DNA of 6,191 bases, taken from an uncultured Chryseolinea sp. (GTDB taxonomy: Bacteria > Bacteroidota > Bacteroidia > Cytophagales > Cyclobacteriaceae). Below are positions 1 through 6,191 of the stretch, piece after piece (within the stretch, counting starts at the first letter, position 1; each line of letters starts with the position of its first letter). The stretch is taken from the NCBI GenBank assembly GCA_946478915.1, contig CAMLER010000322.1:1-6191 (forward strand), written 5' to 3'. The notes under the pieces were generated by a model. That model was not told where the DNA came from, did no database searches, and saw only the letters and a program-made list of their open reading frames with translations. The translations under genes were made by a program, and so were the position numbers.

Positions 1-1620
1 CAATTGTTCCAATGCTGCCTGAACCAATACCTCAGATTGCGCATCCAGCGAACTGGTAGCTTCATCCAGTATGAGGATTGAAGGATTCTTCAAAATGGCA
101 CGCGCGATGGCTATCCGTTGGCGTTGACCCCCGGATAACTTAACACCTCTTTCACCCACAACCGTCCTCATTTTTTCCGGGAATGCCTCAATAAAATCCA
201 GAGCATTCGCCTGACGTGCGGCTTCACGAATCTCATCAATTGTTGCATCAGGTCTTCCGTAAGCGATGTTCTCCTGGATTGTTCCACCAAACAAAATAAC
301 CTCCTGTGGTACGATGCTAATATTGCTGCGATAAGCGCTCAAATGATAATTGCTAATTGGAAGATCATCAACCCTGATCTCGCCAATCTCAACGCTATAA
401 AACCTTAGAAGGAGATTTATTATGGTTGATTTCCCGGCACCGCTTTGTCCTACCAATGCAACTTTCTCACCGGCTTCAATTCTAAAATTCAGATTTTTCA
501 ATACCTCATATTCCCTCCTGGAGGCATAGGCGAAAGACACACCATCAAACGTAACCTTGCCCTTAAGCTTTAACGGGGGACCCGCTGGCTCCGATTCATC
601 CGGTTCATCCAGAATCTGCAACAGCCTCTCAGAAGCACCAATAGCCCGTTGTAGCTGCGTGTAAATATCGCCAAGACCAGCAATCGAGCCTCCTATAAAT
701 GAAGTGTAAATAACGAACGAAAACAATTCGCCCACGGTGATAACATTGGATTGAACCAATGTCGCGCCATACCACCCTACGGCTACTATCCCACCAAACA
801 AAGCAAAAATTACAAAGGAAATGAACAAGCCTCTGAATCTCGCAGTATGGATTGCCACGCCGACAGCATCCTTCAAAACTCTTGTATATCGGTTTAGTTC
901 AAAAACTTCGTTGGTAAATGCCTTCACCATCGAAATGGACTGCAACGACTCCTCAACCACTACGTTGGCTTCAGCAAGGCGATCCTGTGTTTTCTTTGAA
1001 AGCTTCCTGATATACTTACCGAAGAATAAGGCGAGCAATACGAGGACCGGAAATGTGAGCAGCATGAATCCGGTCAATTTAGGCGCAAGAAAAAATATGA
1101 CGCAGGTACCAAGTACGAGTGTTAGGAACTGCCGAAGGAGTTCTGCAAGTGTAAATGAAAACATATCGGTAAGCGTACTCACATCCGAAGTAATGCGGCT
1201 CATCAGCTCCCCGATCCTTCGGCTGTCGAAGAAGGTTAGGGGAAGCCAGATTATTTTTCTGAAAACTGATCCGCGTAGATCGGCGAGTGATCTCTCGCTT
1301 ACGACAGAAAATGTATACACGCGCGTAAATGAGAAGATGCCCTGAACCAATAATATTGCCAGTAAGGCAACCGTTATTTCATTGATCGAAGTAAAATACG
1401 GAATCGTCTTCCCACTGGCGATGTCCAGAAGTTTTCCTGCAAGGTATGGAAATGCCAGTATTGTTGCACTGGACAGGATGAGCGATAAAAATCCGACAAA
1501 AAACCATCCTTTATAAGGCAATGTAAACCGGAATATCGCGTATAGTTGCTTAAAACTCCTGGCGTTCAATGGCCGCTTGTCTTCTTCCTTCAATCCTTCT
1601 CTTCCATTCCGTTTTGCCAT
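1..1620 (-). CDS. ABCB-type ABC exporter (fused permease and ATPase half-transporter), 3' end cut by window edge
   Basis: Half-size ABC exporter in the inner membrane, expected to dimerise and pump a lipid, drug or peptide outward using ATP; the substrate cannot be told from the sequence. 540 residues are visible. Residues 1-30 are a charged cytoplasmic tail. About six membrane helices follow (roughly 38-60, 80-98, 160-180, 182-200, 262-282, 298-316), with the SRITSDVSTLTD segment typical of ABCB exporters at 141-152. The nucleotide-binding domain has an A-loop Tyr365, Walker A GQSGAGKST at 391-399 (Lys397), Q-loop Gln439, signature LSGGQ at 495-499, Walker B ILILDE at 515-520 (Glu520) and D-loop SSLDAQ at 522-527. 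The H-loop and last ~40-60 residues lie beyond position 1. The ATG at 1620 gives MAKRNG, a plausible family N-terminus, and overlaps the upstream lipoprotein gene by 31 bp, implying co-transcription. MsbA-like lipid export is possible but unproven. Confidence 0.93.
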   Translation of the reverse strand, partial: MAKRNGREGLKEEDKRPLNARSFKQLYAIFRFTLPYKGWFFVGFLSLILSSATILAFPYLAGKLLDIASGKTIPYFTSINEITVALLAILLVQGIFSFTRVYTFSVVSERSLADLRGSVFRKIIWLPLTFFDSRRIGELMSRITSDVSTLTDMFSFTLAELLRQFLTLVLGTCVIFFLAPKLTGFMLLTFPVLVLLALFFGKYIRKLSKKTQDRLAEANVVVEESLQSISMVKAFTNEVFELNRYTRVLKDAVGVAIHTARFRGLFISFVIFALFGGIVAVGWYGATLVQSNVITVGELFSFVIYTSFIGGSIAGLGDIYTQLQRAIGASERLLQILDEPDESEPAGPPLKLKGKVTFDGVSFAYASRREYEVLKNLNFRIEAGEKVALVGQSGAGKSTIINLLLRFYSVEIGEIRVDDLPISNYHLSAYRSNISIVPQEVILFGGTIQENIAYGRPDATIDEIREAARQANALDFIEAFPEKMRTVVGERGVKLSGGQRQRIAIARAILKNPSILILDEATSSLDAQSEVLVQAALEQL

Positions 1621-2225
1621 CCTTTTATTTGTTTACGCGCAATAGCAGCGTCTATGGTGTATTGGACAGAATCGTCAAGGAACATTTTTTGTCCCCCATC
1701 AACTGCGTACGAAGCCAGTCTGGATTTACCTTCAATTTCTTCGAACTCAAGGGTCAACAGGCGTGTGCTCTTGTAGAGAGAATTTTCTGCATTGTATTCC
1801 GCCTCGATTTTTCTGATGCGATCCATTGTCTTAAAATAGTAAACCTTAAGGTACTTCACGGGTAGCTCTTCCGTTGCAGTAAACGACTTTATACGGAGAT
1901 TGCTTTCCGTGTCTGAAAGATCCTCGACGTTATACAAATTTCGGTTTATAGGACGGTTGATGATGTTGAGTTCCAAAAATATTGTCAACTCTTCTTCCCA
2001 ATCAACAGAATCTTTCGGCTGGATAATCGTCGACTTCTCTACCCCGTTTAACACAGCCTTTTTTCTGATTTCCACCTCCTGATTTACGAAATAACTGATC
2101 TGGTGCTGGATAACACTGTCGATGTCGTATAGCGACGCCGTGGATTGATTCTCCGCCCCGCAACCCCATGTCAGCAAGCTGCATACGGCAGCAATCGGTA
2201 ATAACGTTAAGCGGGGTTTATGCAT
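1590..2225 (-). CDS. predicted lipoprotein of unknown function
   Basis: I do not recognise a named family. The 211-residue product begins with a short basic n-region (MHKPR) and a hydrophobic core (residues 6-20), ending in TWGC at 19-22. Cys22 is therefore the likely lipidated residue. The lipobox is imperfect, with Thr at -3, Trp at -2 and Gly at -1. No acidic surface-export signal follows Cys22 (next residues GAENQS), so a periplasm-facing anchor is more likely than surface display. The mature part is charged, and residues ~125-195 alternate hydrophobic and polar residues in a way that suggests beta strands; no enzyme motif is visible. It starts 11 bp after the gpmI stop and ends 31 bp inside the start of the ABC exporter. 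By position it could be an accessory of that exporter, but this is inference only. The gene itself is well supported by length, signal peptide and tight packing. Confidence 0.85.
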   Translation of the reverse strand: MHKPRLTLLPIAAVCSLLTWGCGAENQSTASLYDIDSVIQHQISYFVNQEVEIRKKAVLNGVEKSTIIQPKDSVDWEEELTIFLELNIINRPINRNLYNVEDLSDTESNLRIKSFTATEELPVKYLKVYYFKTMDRIRKIEAEYNAENSLYKSTRLLTLEFEEIEGKSRLASYAVDGGQKMFLDDSVQYTIDAAIARKQIKGWQNGMEEKD

Positions 2226-2236
2226 AGTCTTTCAGC

Positions 2237-3772
2237 TTACGGATTACCAACCAACACAGAGCCACTCATTTCCCGTGGTATGGCAACACCCATTAGCGTC
2301 AGAATAGTAGGTGCCAGATCCCCAAGTTTTCCATCTCTGATAGTACCTGTATAATTATTGTCTACAAGAATGCATGGTACAAGGTTGGTGGTATGAGCGG
2401 TGTTTGGCGACCCATCGTCATTGATCATCATGTCGGCATTACCATGGTCCGCGATAATAATGGTCGAGTAACCGTTTCTTAAAGCGGTTTCTGTTACTTG
2501 TTGCGCACAGGCGTCGACCGTCTCGCAGGCCTTTACAGCGGCTTCAAATACCCCTGTATGTCCGACCATATCAGGGTTGGCGAAATTCAAACAAATAAAA
2601 TCGGTTTCAGCTTTATTAAGCTCGACAATGATCTTATTCTTGATTTCATTGGCGCTCATCTCCGGCGCAAGGTCATATGTGGCAACCTTTGGCGATGGAC
2701 AAAGGATACGGGACTCACCAGCAAACGGTTCTTCGCGCCCGCCAGAAAAAAAGAATGTCACGTGAGGATACTTTTCGGTTTCCGCAATCCTGATCTGTTT
2801 CAGCCCGGCTTTTGAGACTACTTCACCCAGGGTATTTTCCAGGTTGTCCTTATCAAAGATCACTTTCACATTCTTGAATGTATCATCGTAATTTGTAAGG
2901 GTGATATAGTAAAGGGATAACTTATTCATCGCCTGCGCGGGAAAATCCTGTTGCGTCAATACTTCCGTAATTTCCCTGCCGCGGTCCGTACGAAAGTTGA
3001 AACACAAAACAACATCACCTTCCTTGATAGTACCCAGTGGCTGCTGCAACGGATCTACTACCACGATCGGCTGTATGAATTCATCAGTTACCTTATTTTC
3101 ATAAGACTGCACAACTGCCTGCAGCGGATCGGTTGTTTTTACACCCACGCCATGCACTAACAGGTCATACGCCAATTTCACGCGTTCCCAGCGTTTGTCG
3201 CGGTCCATGGCATAGTACCGGCCTATAATGCTCGCCAGTTTTCCACCATAATTCGTTAGGTGATTGATAAGGTCCGCAAGGTAGTCGACACCACCCTTTG
3301 GATCCGTATCCCGTCCGTCTGTAAATGCATGAACAAACAGGTTCTTAACACCCTGATTTGCGGCTATTGTAATCAGGCCTTTCAGATGATTAATGTGTGA
3401 ATGCACCCCACCATCTGAAACCAATCCTATCAAATGAACCGGTTTGTCGTTTTTCTTTGCATACGAAAGTGCGTCAAGTAAAACTGGATTAGAATCCAGC
3501 TCCTTTTCATCGATCGCTTTATTCACTTTAACGAGATCCTGGTACACTACACGACCGGCCCCAATATTCATATGTCCCACTTCAGAATTTCCCATCTGGC
3601 CTGCAGGCAGTCCAACAGCCAAGCCAGATGCCTCGAGCTTACTATGAGGATACTTTAAGTATAAAGAGTTAATAAATGGCGTCTTGGCCTGGTCGATTGC
3701 TGATACGGCTTTGTTGGTTGCAATGCCCCATCCGTCAAGTATCATCAATAAAACTTTTTTATTCATGGACAT
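2237..3772 (-). CDS. gpmI: 2,3-bisphosphoglycerate-independent phosphoglycerate mutase
   Basis: Interconverts 3- and 2-phosphoglycerate in glycolysis and gluconeogenesis in the cytoplasm, using two Mn2+ ions and a phosphoserine intermediate. From the ATG at 3772 the product has 511 residues, the normal size for the family. The metal and catalytic residues are all present: Asp13 in ILDGWG, nucleophile Ser63 in GQMGNSEVGH, Asp401 and His405 in NPDMVGH, Asp442 and His443 in ADHGNAD, and His460 in NTAHTTN. Substrate-binding stretches SDGGVHSH (119-126), TDGRDTDP (151-158) and FNFRTDRGRE are intact. The frame stays open upstream to a TTG at 3832, but that would add a hydrophobic leader foreign to this cytosolic enzyme and would run through the promoter, so I reject it. 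A second ATG at 3766 (MNKKV) is an equally good start, giving 509 residues. It is the first gene of the leftward cluster. Confidence 0.97.
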   Translation of the reverse strand: MSMNKKVLLMILDGWGIATNKAVSAIDQAKTPFINSLYLKYPHSKLEASGLAVGLPAGQMGNSEVGHMNIGAGRVVYQDLVKVNKAIDEKELDSNPVLLDALSYAKKNDKPVHLIGLVSDGGVHSHINHLKGLITIAANQGVKNLFVHAFTDGRDTDPKGGVDYLADLINHLTNYGGKLASIIGRYYAMDRDKRWERVKLAYDLLVHGVGVKTTDPLQAVVQSYENKVTDEFIQPIVVVDPLQQPLGTIKEGDVVLCFNFRTDRGREITEVLTQQDFPAQAMNKLSLYYITLTNYDDTFKNVKVIFDKDNLENTLGEVVSKAGLKQIRIAETEKYPHVTFFFSGGREEPFAGESRILCPSPKVATYDLAPEMSANEIKNKIIVELNKAETDFICLNFANPDMVGHTGVFEAAVKACETVDACAQQVTETALRNGYSTIIIADHGNADMMINDDGSPNTAHTTNLVPCILVDNNYTGTIRDGKLGDLAPTILTLMGVAIPREMSGSVLVGNP

Positions 3773-3798
3773 GTATTTTTGTCGGACACAAAAGAGCG

Positions 3799-3832
3799 CA
3801 AATATAACGAGTCTCAAAAGAATATCAGGCAA
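3799..3832 (-). promoter_or_regulatory. Bacteroidota-type promoter for gpmI
   Basis: On the minus strand, TATATTTG at 3806-3799 matches the Bacteroidota -7 consensus TAnnTTTG exactly. A TTG at 3832-3830 lies 23 nt upstream, at the long end of the 17-23 nt spacing described for this phylum. Transcription would start near 3793, giving a leader of about 20 nt before the ATG at 3772. This fits the leftward gpmI-lipoprotein-exporter unit. The call is by motif and position only; the -33 element is weak. Confidence 0.6.
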
Positions 3833-3842
3833 CGGAACTTCA

Positions 3843-3852
3843 GACAGCTGTC
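3843..3852. repeat. 10-bp perfect palindrome between the divergent genes
   Basis: GACAGCTGTC reads the same on both strands and lies in the 160-bp divergent spacer, just upstream of the gpmI -33 element. It could be an operator, but a palindrome of this length is expected several times by chance in 6 kb, and the symmetry does not extend further. Confidence 0.2.
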
Positions 3853-3889
3853 GTCAGCCAAAGGTTAAACAAGCAGAATCACTTATTTT

Positions 3890-3905
3890 ATTATCTTTCG
3901 ATAAT
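3890..3905 (+). promoter_or_regulatory. candidate promoter and small inverted repeat upstream of the DUF4783 gene
   Basis: TATCTTTC at 3892-3899 matches TAnnTTTG except for the last base and lies 33 nt before the ATG at 3933, a sensible distance for the rightward unit. No TTG is found 17-23 nt upstream, so the match is weak. The same bases fall within an inverted repeat, ATTATC at 3890-3895 and GATAAT at 3900-3905 with a TTTC loop. Either could be fortuitous in AT-rich DNA. Confidence 0.28.
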
Positions 3906-3932
3906 GGCATAGTTTTCGCAAACTTATTAACC

Positions 3933-4334
3933 ATGAAAATGAAAAGATATCTACCCGCGTTAGCTCTGGTGTTTCTAACGTCTGTTAGCTTTCAAACCTT
4001 CGCACAGGGAGATGTAATTGATCAGGTTAAGGAAACAATTAAGGCAGGTAGCGCAAAAGAACTCTCAAAATACCTGAATCAAACGGTTGATGTGACGCTT
4101 GAAGGCACCATGCAATCTTATAGTAAAGCACAGGCTGAATTTGTGTTTCGCGACTTTTTCAAACAACATCCACCTTCAGAATTCAGCATAATACATCAAG
4201 GTTCTTCAAAAGGGGGCCAGCCTTTTGCAATTGGGCAGTTTAAAAGCGGCAGTGAGACATATCGCGTCTTCATGAAGATCAAGGCGATCAACAGCCAACA
4301 GTTGGTCCACGAAATTTCATTTGCGAAAGAATAA
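3933..4334 (+). CDS. secreted DUF4783 family protein
   Basis: A 133-residue protein with an N-terminal signal peptide: basic MKMKR, a hydrophobic core at 6-20, and probable cleavage after TFA at 22-24, leaving a mature protein that begins QGDVID. The mature part matches my recollection of DUF4783, a Bacteroidota family expected to have a small NTF2-like alpha/beta fold. Recognisable pieces are AGSAKELSKYLN (38-49), YSKAQAE (63-69), FFKQHPP (75-81) and HQGSSKGGQPFAIG (88-101). No catalytic residues can be assigned, and the biochemical role is unknown. The frame is open further upstream, back to 3684, but that extension runs antisense through the start of gpmI and hides the signal peptide, so ATG 3933 is chosen; ATG 3939 is a possible alternative. 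nadC follows after 49 bp with no terminator between them, and I recall this adjacency from other Bacteroidota. Confidence 0.87.
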   Translation: MKMKRYLPALALVFLTSVSFQTFAQGDVIDQVKETIKAGSAKELSKYLNQTVDVTLEGTMQSYSKAQAEFVFRDFFKQHPPSEFSIIHQGSSKGGQPFAIGQFKSGSETYRVFMKIKAINSQQLVHEISFAKE

Positions 4335-4383
4335 AACTCGGTTTTGAATCTGATCGTATGTTGGCGCATTCTATTTTTACCGG

Positions 4384-5241
4384 ATGCTTCCGGACTACAT
4401 CACAGAAAGTTTTCTTAAAAGTTTTATTCAATCCGCGCTTGATGAGGACATTGGAGAGGGTGATCATTCGAGTTTAGCCACTATACCTCCAAACATTGTA
4501 AAGAGGGCAAAACTTCTTGTCAAAGACGATGGTATACTAGCGGGTATTCACCTTGCCCAAGCCATATTCCGCCAATTTGACGAAAATCTGAAGGTAGACG
4601 TATTATTACAAGATGGTGCGCCGGTCAAGAAAGGCGATAGTGCTTTTACAGTCGAGGGTCCAGCCCGATCAATCCTGACGACAGAAAGGCTCGTGCTCAA
4701 CTGTATGCAGCGGATGAGCGCCATAGCTACAAAAACCCACCATTTTACGGAACTCATAAAAGGTACAAAAGCTAAGCTACTGGACACTCGCAAAACCACC
4801 CCTAACTTCAGGTTGCTGGAGAAATGGGCTGTCGTGATAGGTGGTGGATTTAATCACCGGATCGGGCTGTACGACATGGTTATGTTAAAGGATAATCATG
4901 TTGATATGGCAGGAGGAGTTCGACAGGCAATCATTCGTACAAAAGATTATCTTCGCGCCGGAAACAAGAACTTAAAGATCGAAATTGAAACGAGATCACT
5001 CGAAGAGGTTCGCGAGGTGATCGATGTTGGAGGAGTTGACATTATCATGCTGGATAATATGGATACCCAGACTATGAAACTGGCAGTGGCTATGATTGAC
5101 GGGAAATATCAAACGGAGGCCAGCGGGGGTGTAACAGAGGAAACCATTAGAAACATCGCAAATTGCGGGGTAGATTTTATTTCGGTAGGAGCATTGACGC
5201 ATAGCGTTCAGGGCCTGGATATGAGCCTGAAGGCTTATTAA
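4384..5241 (+). CDS. nadC: nicotinate-nucleotide pyrophosphorylase (carboxylating), quinolinate phosphoribosyltransferase
   Basis: Converts quinolinate and PRPP to nicotinate mononucleotide, CO2 and pyrophosphate, the last step specific to de novo NAD synthesis; a cytoplasmic enzyme. The 285-residue length is typical. The N-terminal sandwich domain carries DEDIGEGDHSS (20-30). The alpha/beta-barrel has ERLVLNCMQRMSAIAT (101-116) with Arg102, LLDTRKTTPNFR (132-143) with Arg136 and Lys137, FNHRIGLYDMVMLKDNH (156-172) with His158, Arg159 and Lys169, the acidic EIET (200-203), IIMLDNM (220-226) with Asp224, and the phosphate-binding EASGGV (245-250) and SVGALTHS (267-274). These are the conserved substrate-binding residues of the family, and none is missing. 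The ATG at 4384 gives a normal N-terminus. It sits between the DUF4783 gene (49 bp) and a YcxB-like gene (26 bp). nadA and nadB are not in view, and I see no NAD-responsive repressor site. Confidence 0.97.
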   Translation: MLPDYITESFLKSFIQSALDEDIGEGDHSSLATIPPNIVKRAKLLVKDDGILAGIHLAQAIFRQFDENLKVDVLLQDGAPVKKGDSAFTVEGPARSILTTERLVLNCMQRMSAIATKTHHFTELIKGTKAKLLDTRKTTPNFRLLEKWAVVIGGGFNHRIGLYDMVMLKDNHVDMAGGVRQAIIRTKDYLRAGNKNLKIEIETRSLEEVREVIDVGGVDIIMLDNMDTQTMKLAVAMIDGKYQTEASGGVTEETIRNIANCGVDFISVGALTHSVQGLDMSLKAY

Positions 5242-5267
5242 TTAAGAATAGGAAAAGAGAAAAAAAT

Positions 5268-5753
5268 ATGATCGTTAGGACAAAAAATTATAGACTGGAT
5301 AAGAAAACGTATATCAATACAGCGTTTAAAACCATTCTTAAGAAACAAGGATGGATGGCAGTTGCTGGCGCCCTTTTGATTTGTATGGGATATTTCATAC
5401 CGGGAGCTGCCTCGATATGGTGGTTTATCGGTGCAATAATAGCTCTCGGATTATACCTGCTTTTTTGGTGGATTCAGTTTTATGGTGTTACACAACTCGA
5501 GCAGGGCAAAATGCTGTTTGAAAAGTTCTCATATGAGATCAGCAGTCAGCAGATTCTTATGAAAATAAACCCGCGCGAAGGTATGCCGCTAAAATGGGAT
5601 CAGATTAAAAGCGCTTCGATCGGCAAAGATCACTTTGTATTATTTGTCAATAAGGCACAATTGATATACTGGCCCTTCAAGATCTTTAATACAGAGAATG
5701 AAAGAAAATTTGTAACGAGTATTTTAAGGAATAAAGGCTTGATCAAGGGCTGA
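5268..5753 (+). CDS. small membrane protein with YcxB-like C-terminal domain
   Basis: A 161-residue inner-membrane protein of unknown function. A basic N-terminal segment (1-28, including KTILKKQG) leads into two hydrophobic helices at about 29-46 and 50-69, separated by a tight turn at PGAAS. A cytoplasmic C-terminal domain (about 85-157) follows, resembling the YcxB-like family: a strand ending in YEISSQQI, the LKWDQIKSA motif (108-116), KDHFVLFV (120-127), then a strand ending in WPFKIF (135-140) and a final helix. YcxB-like proteins have no established biochemical role that I can state. The ATG at 5268 follows an A/G-rich stretch (GGAAAAGAGA at 5251-5260) that could help ribosome binding. 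The 26-bp gap after nadC suggests co-transcription with it. The domain assignment is by motif pattern and moderately sure; the gene call is firm. Confidence 0.85.
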   Translation: MIVRTKNYRLDKKTYINTAFKTILKKQGWMAVAGALLICMGYFIPGAASIWWFIGAIIALGLYLLFWWIQFYGVTQLEQGKMLFEKFSYEISSQQILMKINPREGMPLKWDQIKSASIGKDHFVLFVNKAQLIYWPFKIFNTENERKFVTSILRNKGLIKG

Positions 5754-5767
5754 TATCCGACCCTTTA

Positions 5768-5791
5768 CCTTTTGGTAGTCTACCAAATTGG
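5768..5791 (+). repeat. hairpin after the YcxB-like gene, possible weak terminator
   Basis: TTTGGTA at 5771-5777 and TACCAAA at 5781-5787 form a perfect 7-bp stem with a GTC loop; CC at 5768-5769 can pair with GG at 5790-5791 across a small internal mismatch. It begins 15 bases after the stop codon at 5753, where a terminator would be expected. It lacks a G+C-rich stem and a following U-tract, so intrinsic termination is uncertain; mRNA 3'-end protection is an alternative. Confidence 0.4.
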
Positions 5792-5796
5792 AAAGA

Positions 5797-5831
5797 ACCT
5801 TATACCTTATACCATTATAACCTTATACCTA
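5797..5831. repeat. degenerate ACCTTAT heptamer tandem repeat
   Basis: Perfect copies of ACCTTAT lie at 5797-5803, 5804-5810 and 5820-5826. A degenerate unit (ACCATTATA, 5811-5819) separates the second and third, and a partial one (ACCTA) follows at 5827-5831. A related ACCTTTT at 5767-5773 overlaps the hairpin just upstream. On the other strand the unit reads ATAAGGT. It lies in the 168-bp spacer before recX, where no coding frame is evident. Its function is unknown. Confidence 0.55.
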
Positions 5832-5921
5832 GTTTCCTATCCCTGATTCCTTTTCTTCTTAAACTTGACAGTCCGATTAATCGTATCGCCTGATTTCAGC
5901 TTTACTTCTTAATTTTATGTT

Positions 5922-6191
5922 GTGCGGAACCAATCAGGAAAACTGACATCGGCGGATATTAAAAAAAAAATCTACCACTATTGCGCTTACCAGGAACGCA
6001 GCCAGCAGGAAGTGAAGAAAAAACTTTATGAGCTAGGTCTGGGAACCACAGAAGTGGATGAGATGATTTCGCACCTCATAACGGAAGGGTATCTCAATGA
6101 AGAACGCTTTGCCAAAGCATTTGCAGGAGGAAAGTTCAGACTAAAAAATTGGGGGAAAATAAAGATCGCTCAAGCTCTCGAAAGTAAAGGA
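5922..6191 (+). CDS. recX: RecX family regulatory protein, 3' end cut by window edge
   Basis: RecX proteins bind RecA filaments and modulate (usually inhibit) recombination and the SOS response in the cytoplasm. The 90 visible residues show the RecX three-helix repeat pattern: YHYCAYQERSQQEVKKKL (18-35), a second helix around VDEMISHLITEGYLNEERF (45-63), then AKAFAGGKFRLKNWGKIKI (64-82). The family is usually about 150-165 residues in this phylum, so roughly the last 40% is missing. The frame opens after a TAA at 5910-5912 and holds no ATG before the conserved region; GTG 5922 is the best start, giving an N-terminus (RNQSGKLTSADIKKK) of normal length. No clear ribosome binding site is seen. 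A run of ten A at 5961-5970 covers codons 14-16 and the first base of 17. It is separated from the preceding gene by 168 bp, so it is probably transcribed on its own, but I found no convincing promoter. Confidence 0.88.
   Translation, partial: MRNQSGKLTSADIKKKIYHYCAYQERSQQEVKKKLYELGLGTTEVDEMISHLITEGYLNEERFAKAFAGGKFRLKNWGKIKIAQALESKG

Noticed and set aside
821..1345. 174-codon open frame on the plus strand
   Set aside because: Lies wholly antisense to the membrane domain of the ABC exporter, whose frame is fully supported by family motifs; the product is Ser/Thr/Arg-rich and unlike a known protein.
3684..3932. 5' extension of the DUF4783 frame upstream of ATG 3933
   Set aside because: It runs antisense through the start of gpmI and the promoter region, and would bury a clear signal peptide inside the protein.
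4335..4383. TATTTTTA near 4372-4379 as a separate nadC promoter
   Set aside because: It lacks the final G of TAnnTTTG and a well-spaced TTG, and it sits so close to ATG 4384 that no leader would remain.
5865..5870. TTGACA as a sigma70 -35 box for recX
   Set aside because: No -10-like sequence occurs 16-18 nt downstream, and Bacteroidota use a different promoter consensus.
5874..5883. CGATTAATCG palindrome as an SOS or other operator
   Set aside because: A 10-bp palindrome is expected several times in 6 kb by chance, and it matches no LexA box that I know.
5910..5917. TAATTTTA as a recX promoter -7 element
   Set aside because: It ends only 4 bases before GTG 5922, so transcription would start at or after the start codon, and the last base does not match.
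5917..5946. ATG 5917 as the recX start, with a frameshift repaired at the A-tract
   Set aside because: That frame stops at TGA 5944-5946, before the A-tract, so slippage there cannot join it to recX.

Overview
The window looks like ordinary chromosomal DNA from a member of the Bacteroidota, most likely a Cytophagales-type bacterium. Three things point there. A perfect Bacteroidota -7 promoter element (TAnnTTTG) lies upstream of gpmI. A DUF4783 protein, a family I know from this phylum, sits directly before nadC. The RecX and GpmI sequences also have a Bacteroidota flavour. This placement rests on recall of family features, not on a search. No rRNA, tRNA, CRISPR array, transposon or phage gene was seen.

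Left half (1-3772), minus strand, read from right to left: gpmI (cofactor-independent phosphoglycerate mutase), then a predicted lipoprotein of unknown function 11 bp later, then an ABCB-type exporter whose start codon lies 31 bp inside the end of the lipoprotein gene. The exporter runs off the left edge before its H-loop. The tight spacing suggests one transcription unit driven from a promoter near 3799-3832.

Centre (3773-3932): a divergent intergenic region of 160 bp holding the gpmI promoter, a weaker candidate promoter for the rightward genes, and two short inverted repeats.

Right half (3933-6191), plus strand: a secreted DUF4783 protein, nadC (quinolinate phosphoribosyltransferase, de novo NAD synthesis) and a small two-helix membrane protein with a YcxB-like C-terminal domain. 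They are separated by 49 and 26 bp and are probably co-transcribed. A 168-bp spacer (5754-5921) then carries a small hairpin and a degenerate heptamer repeat. It is followed by the 5' part of recX, which has no in-frame ATG, appears to start at GTG 5922, and carries a run of ten A within its first 17 codons.

The genes are mostly housekeeping: glycolysis, NAD synthesis, RecA control and export. I found no convincing undescribed system. The points most worth checking are the lipoprotein/exporter overlap, the DUF4783-nadC-YcxB linkage, the recX start with its A-tract, and the repeat-bearing spacer before recX.
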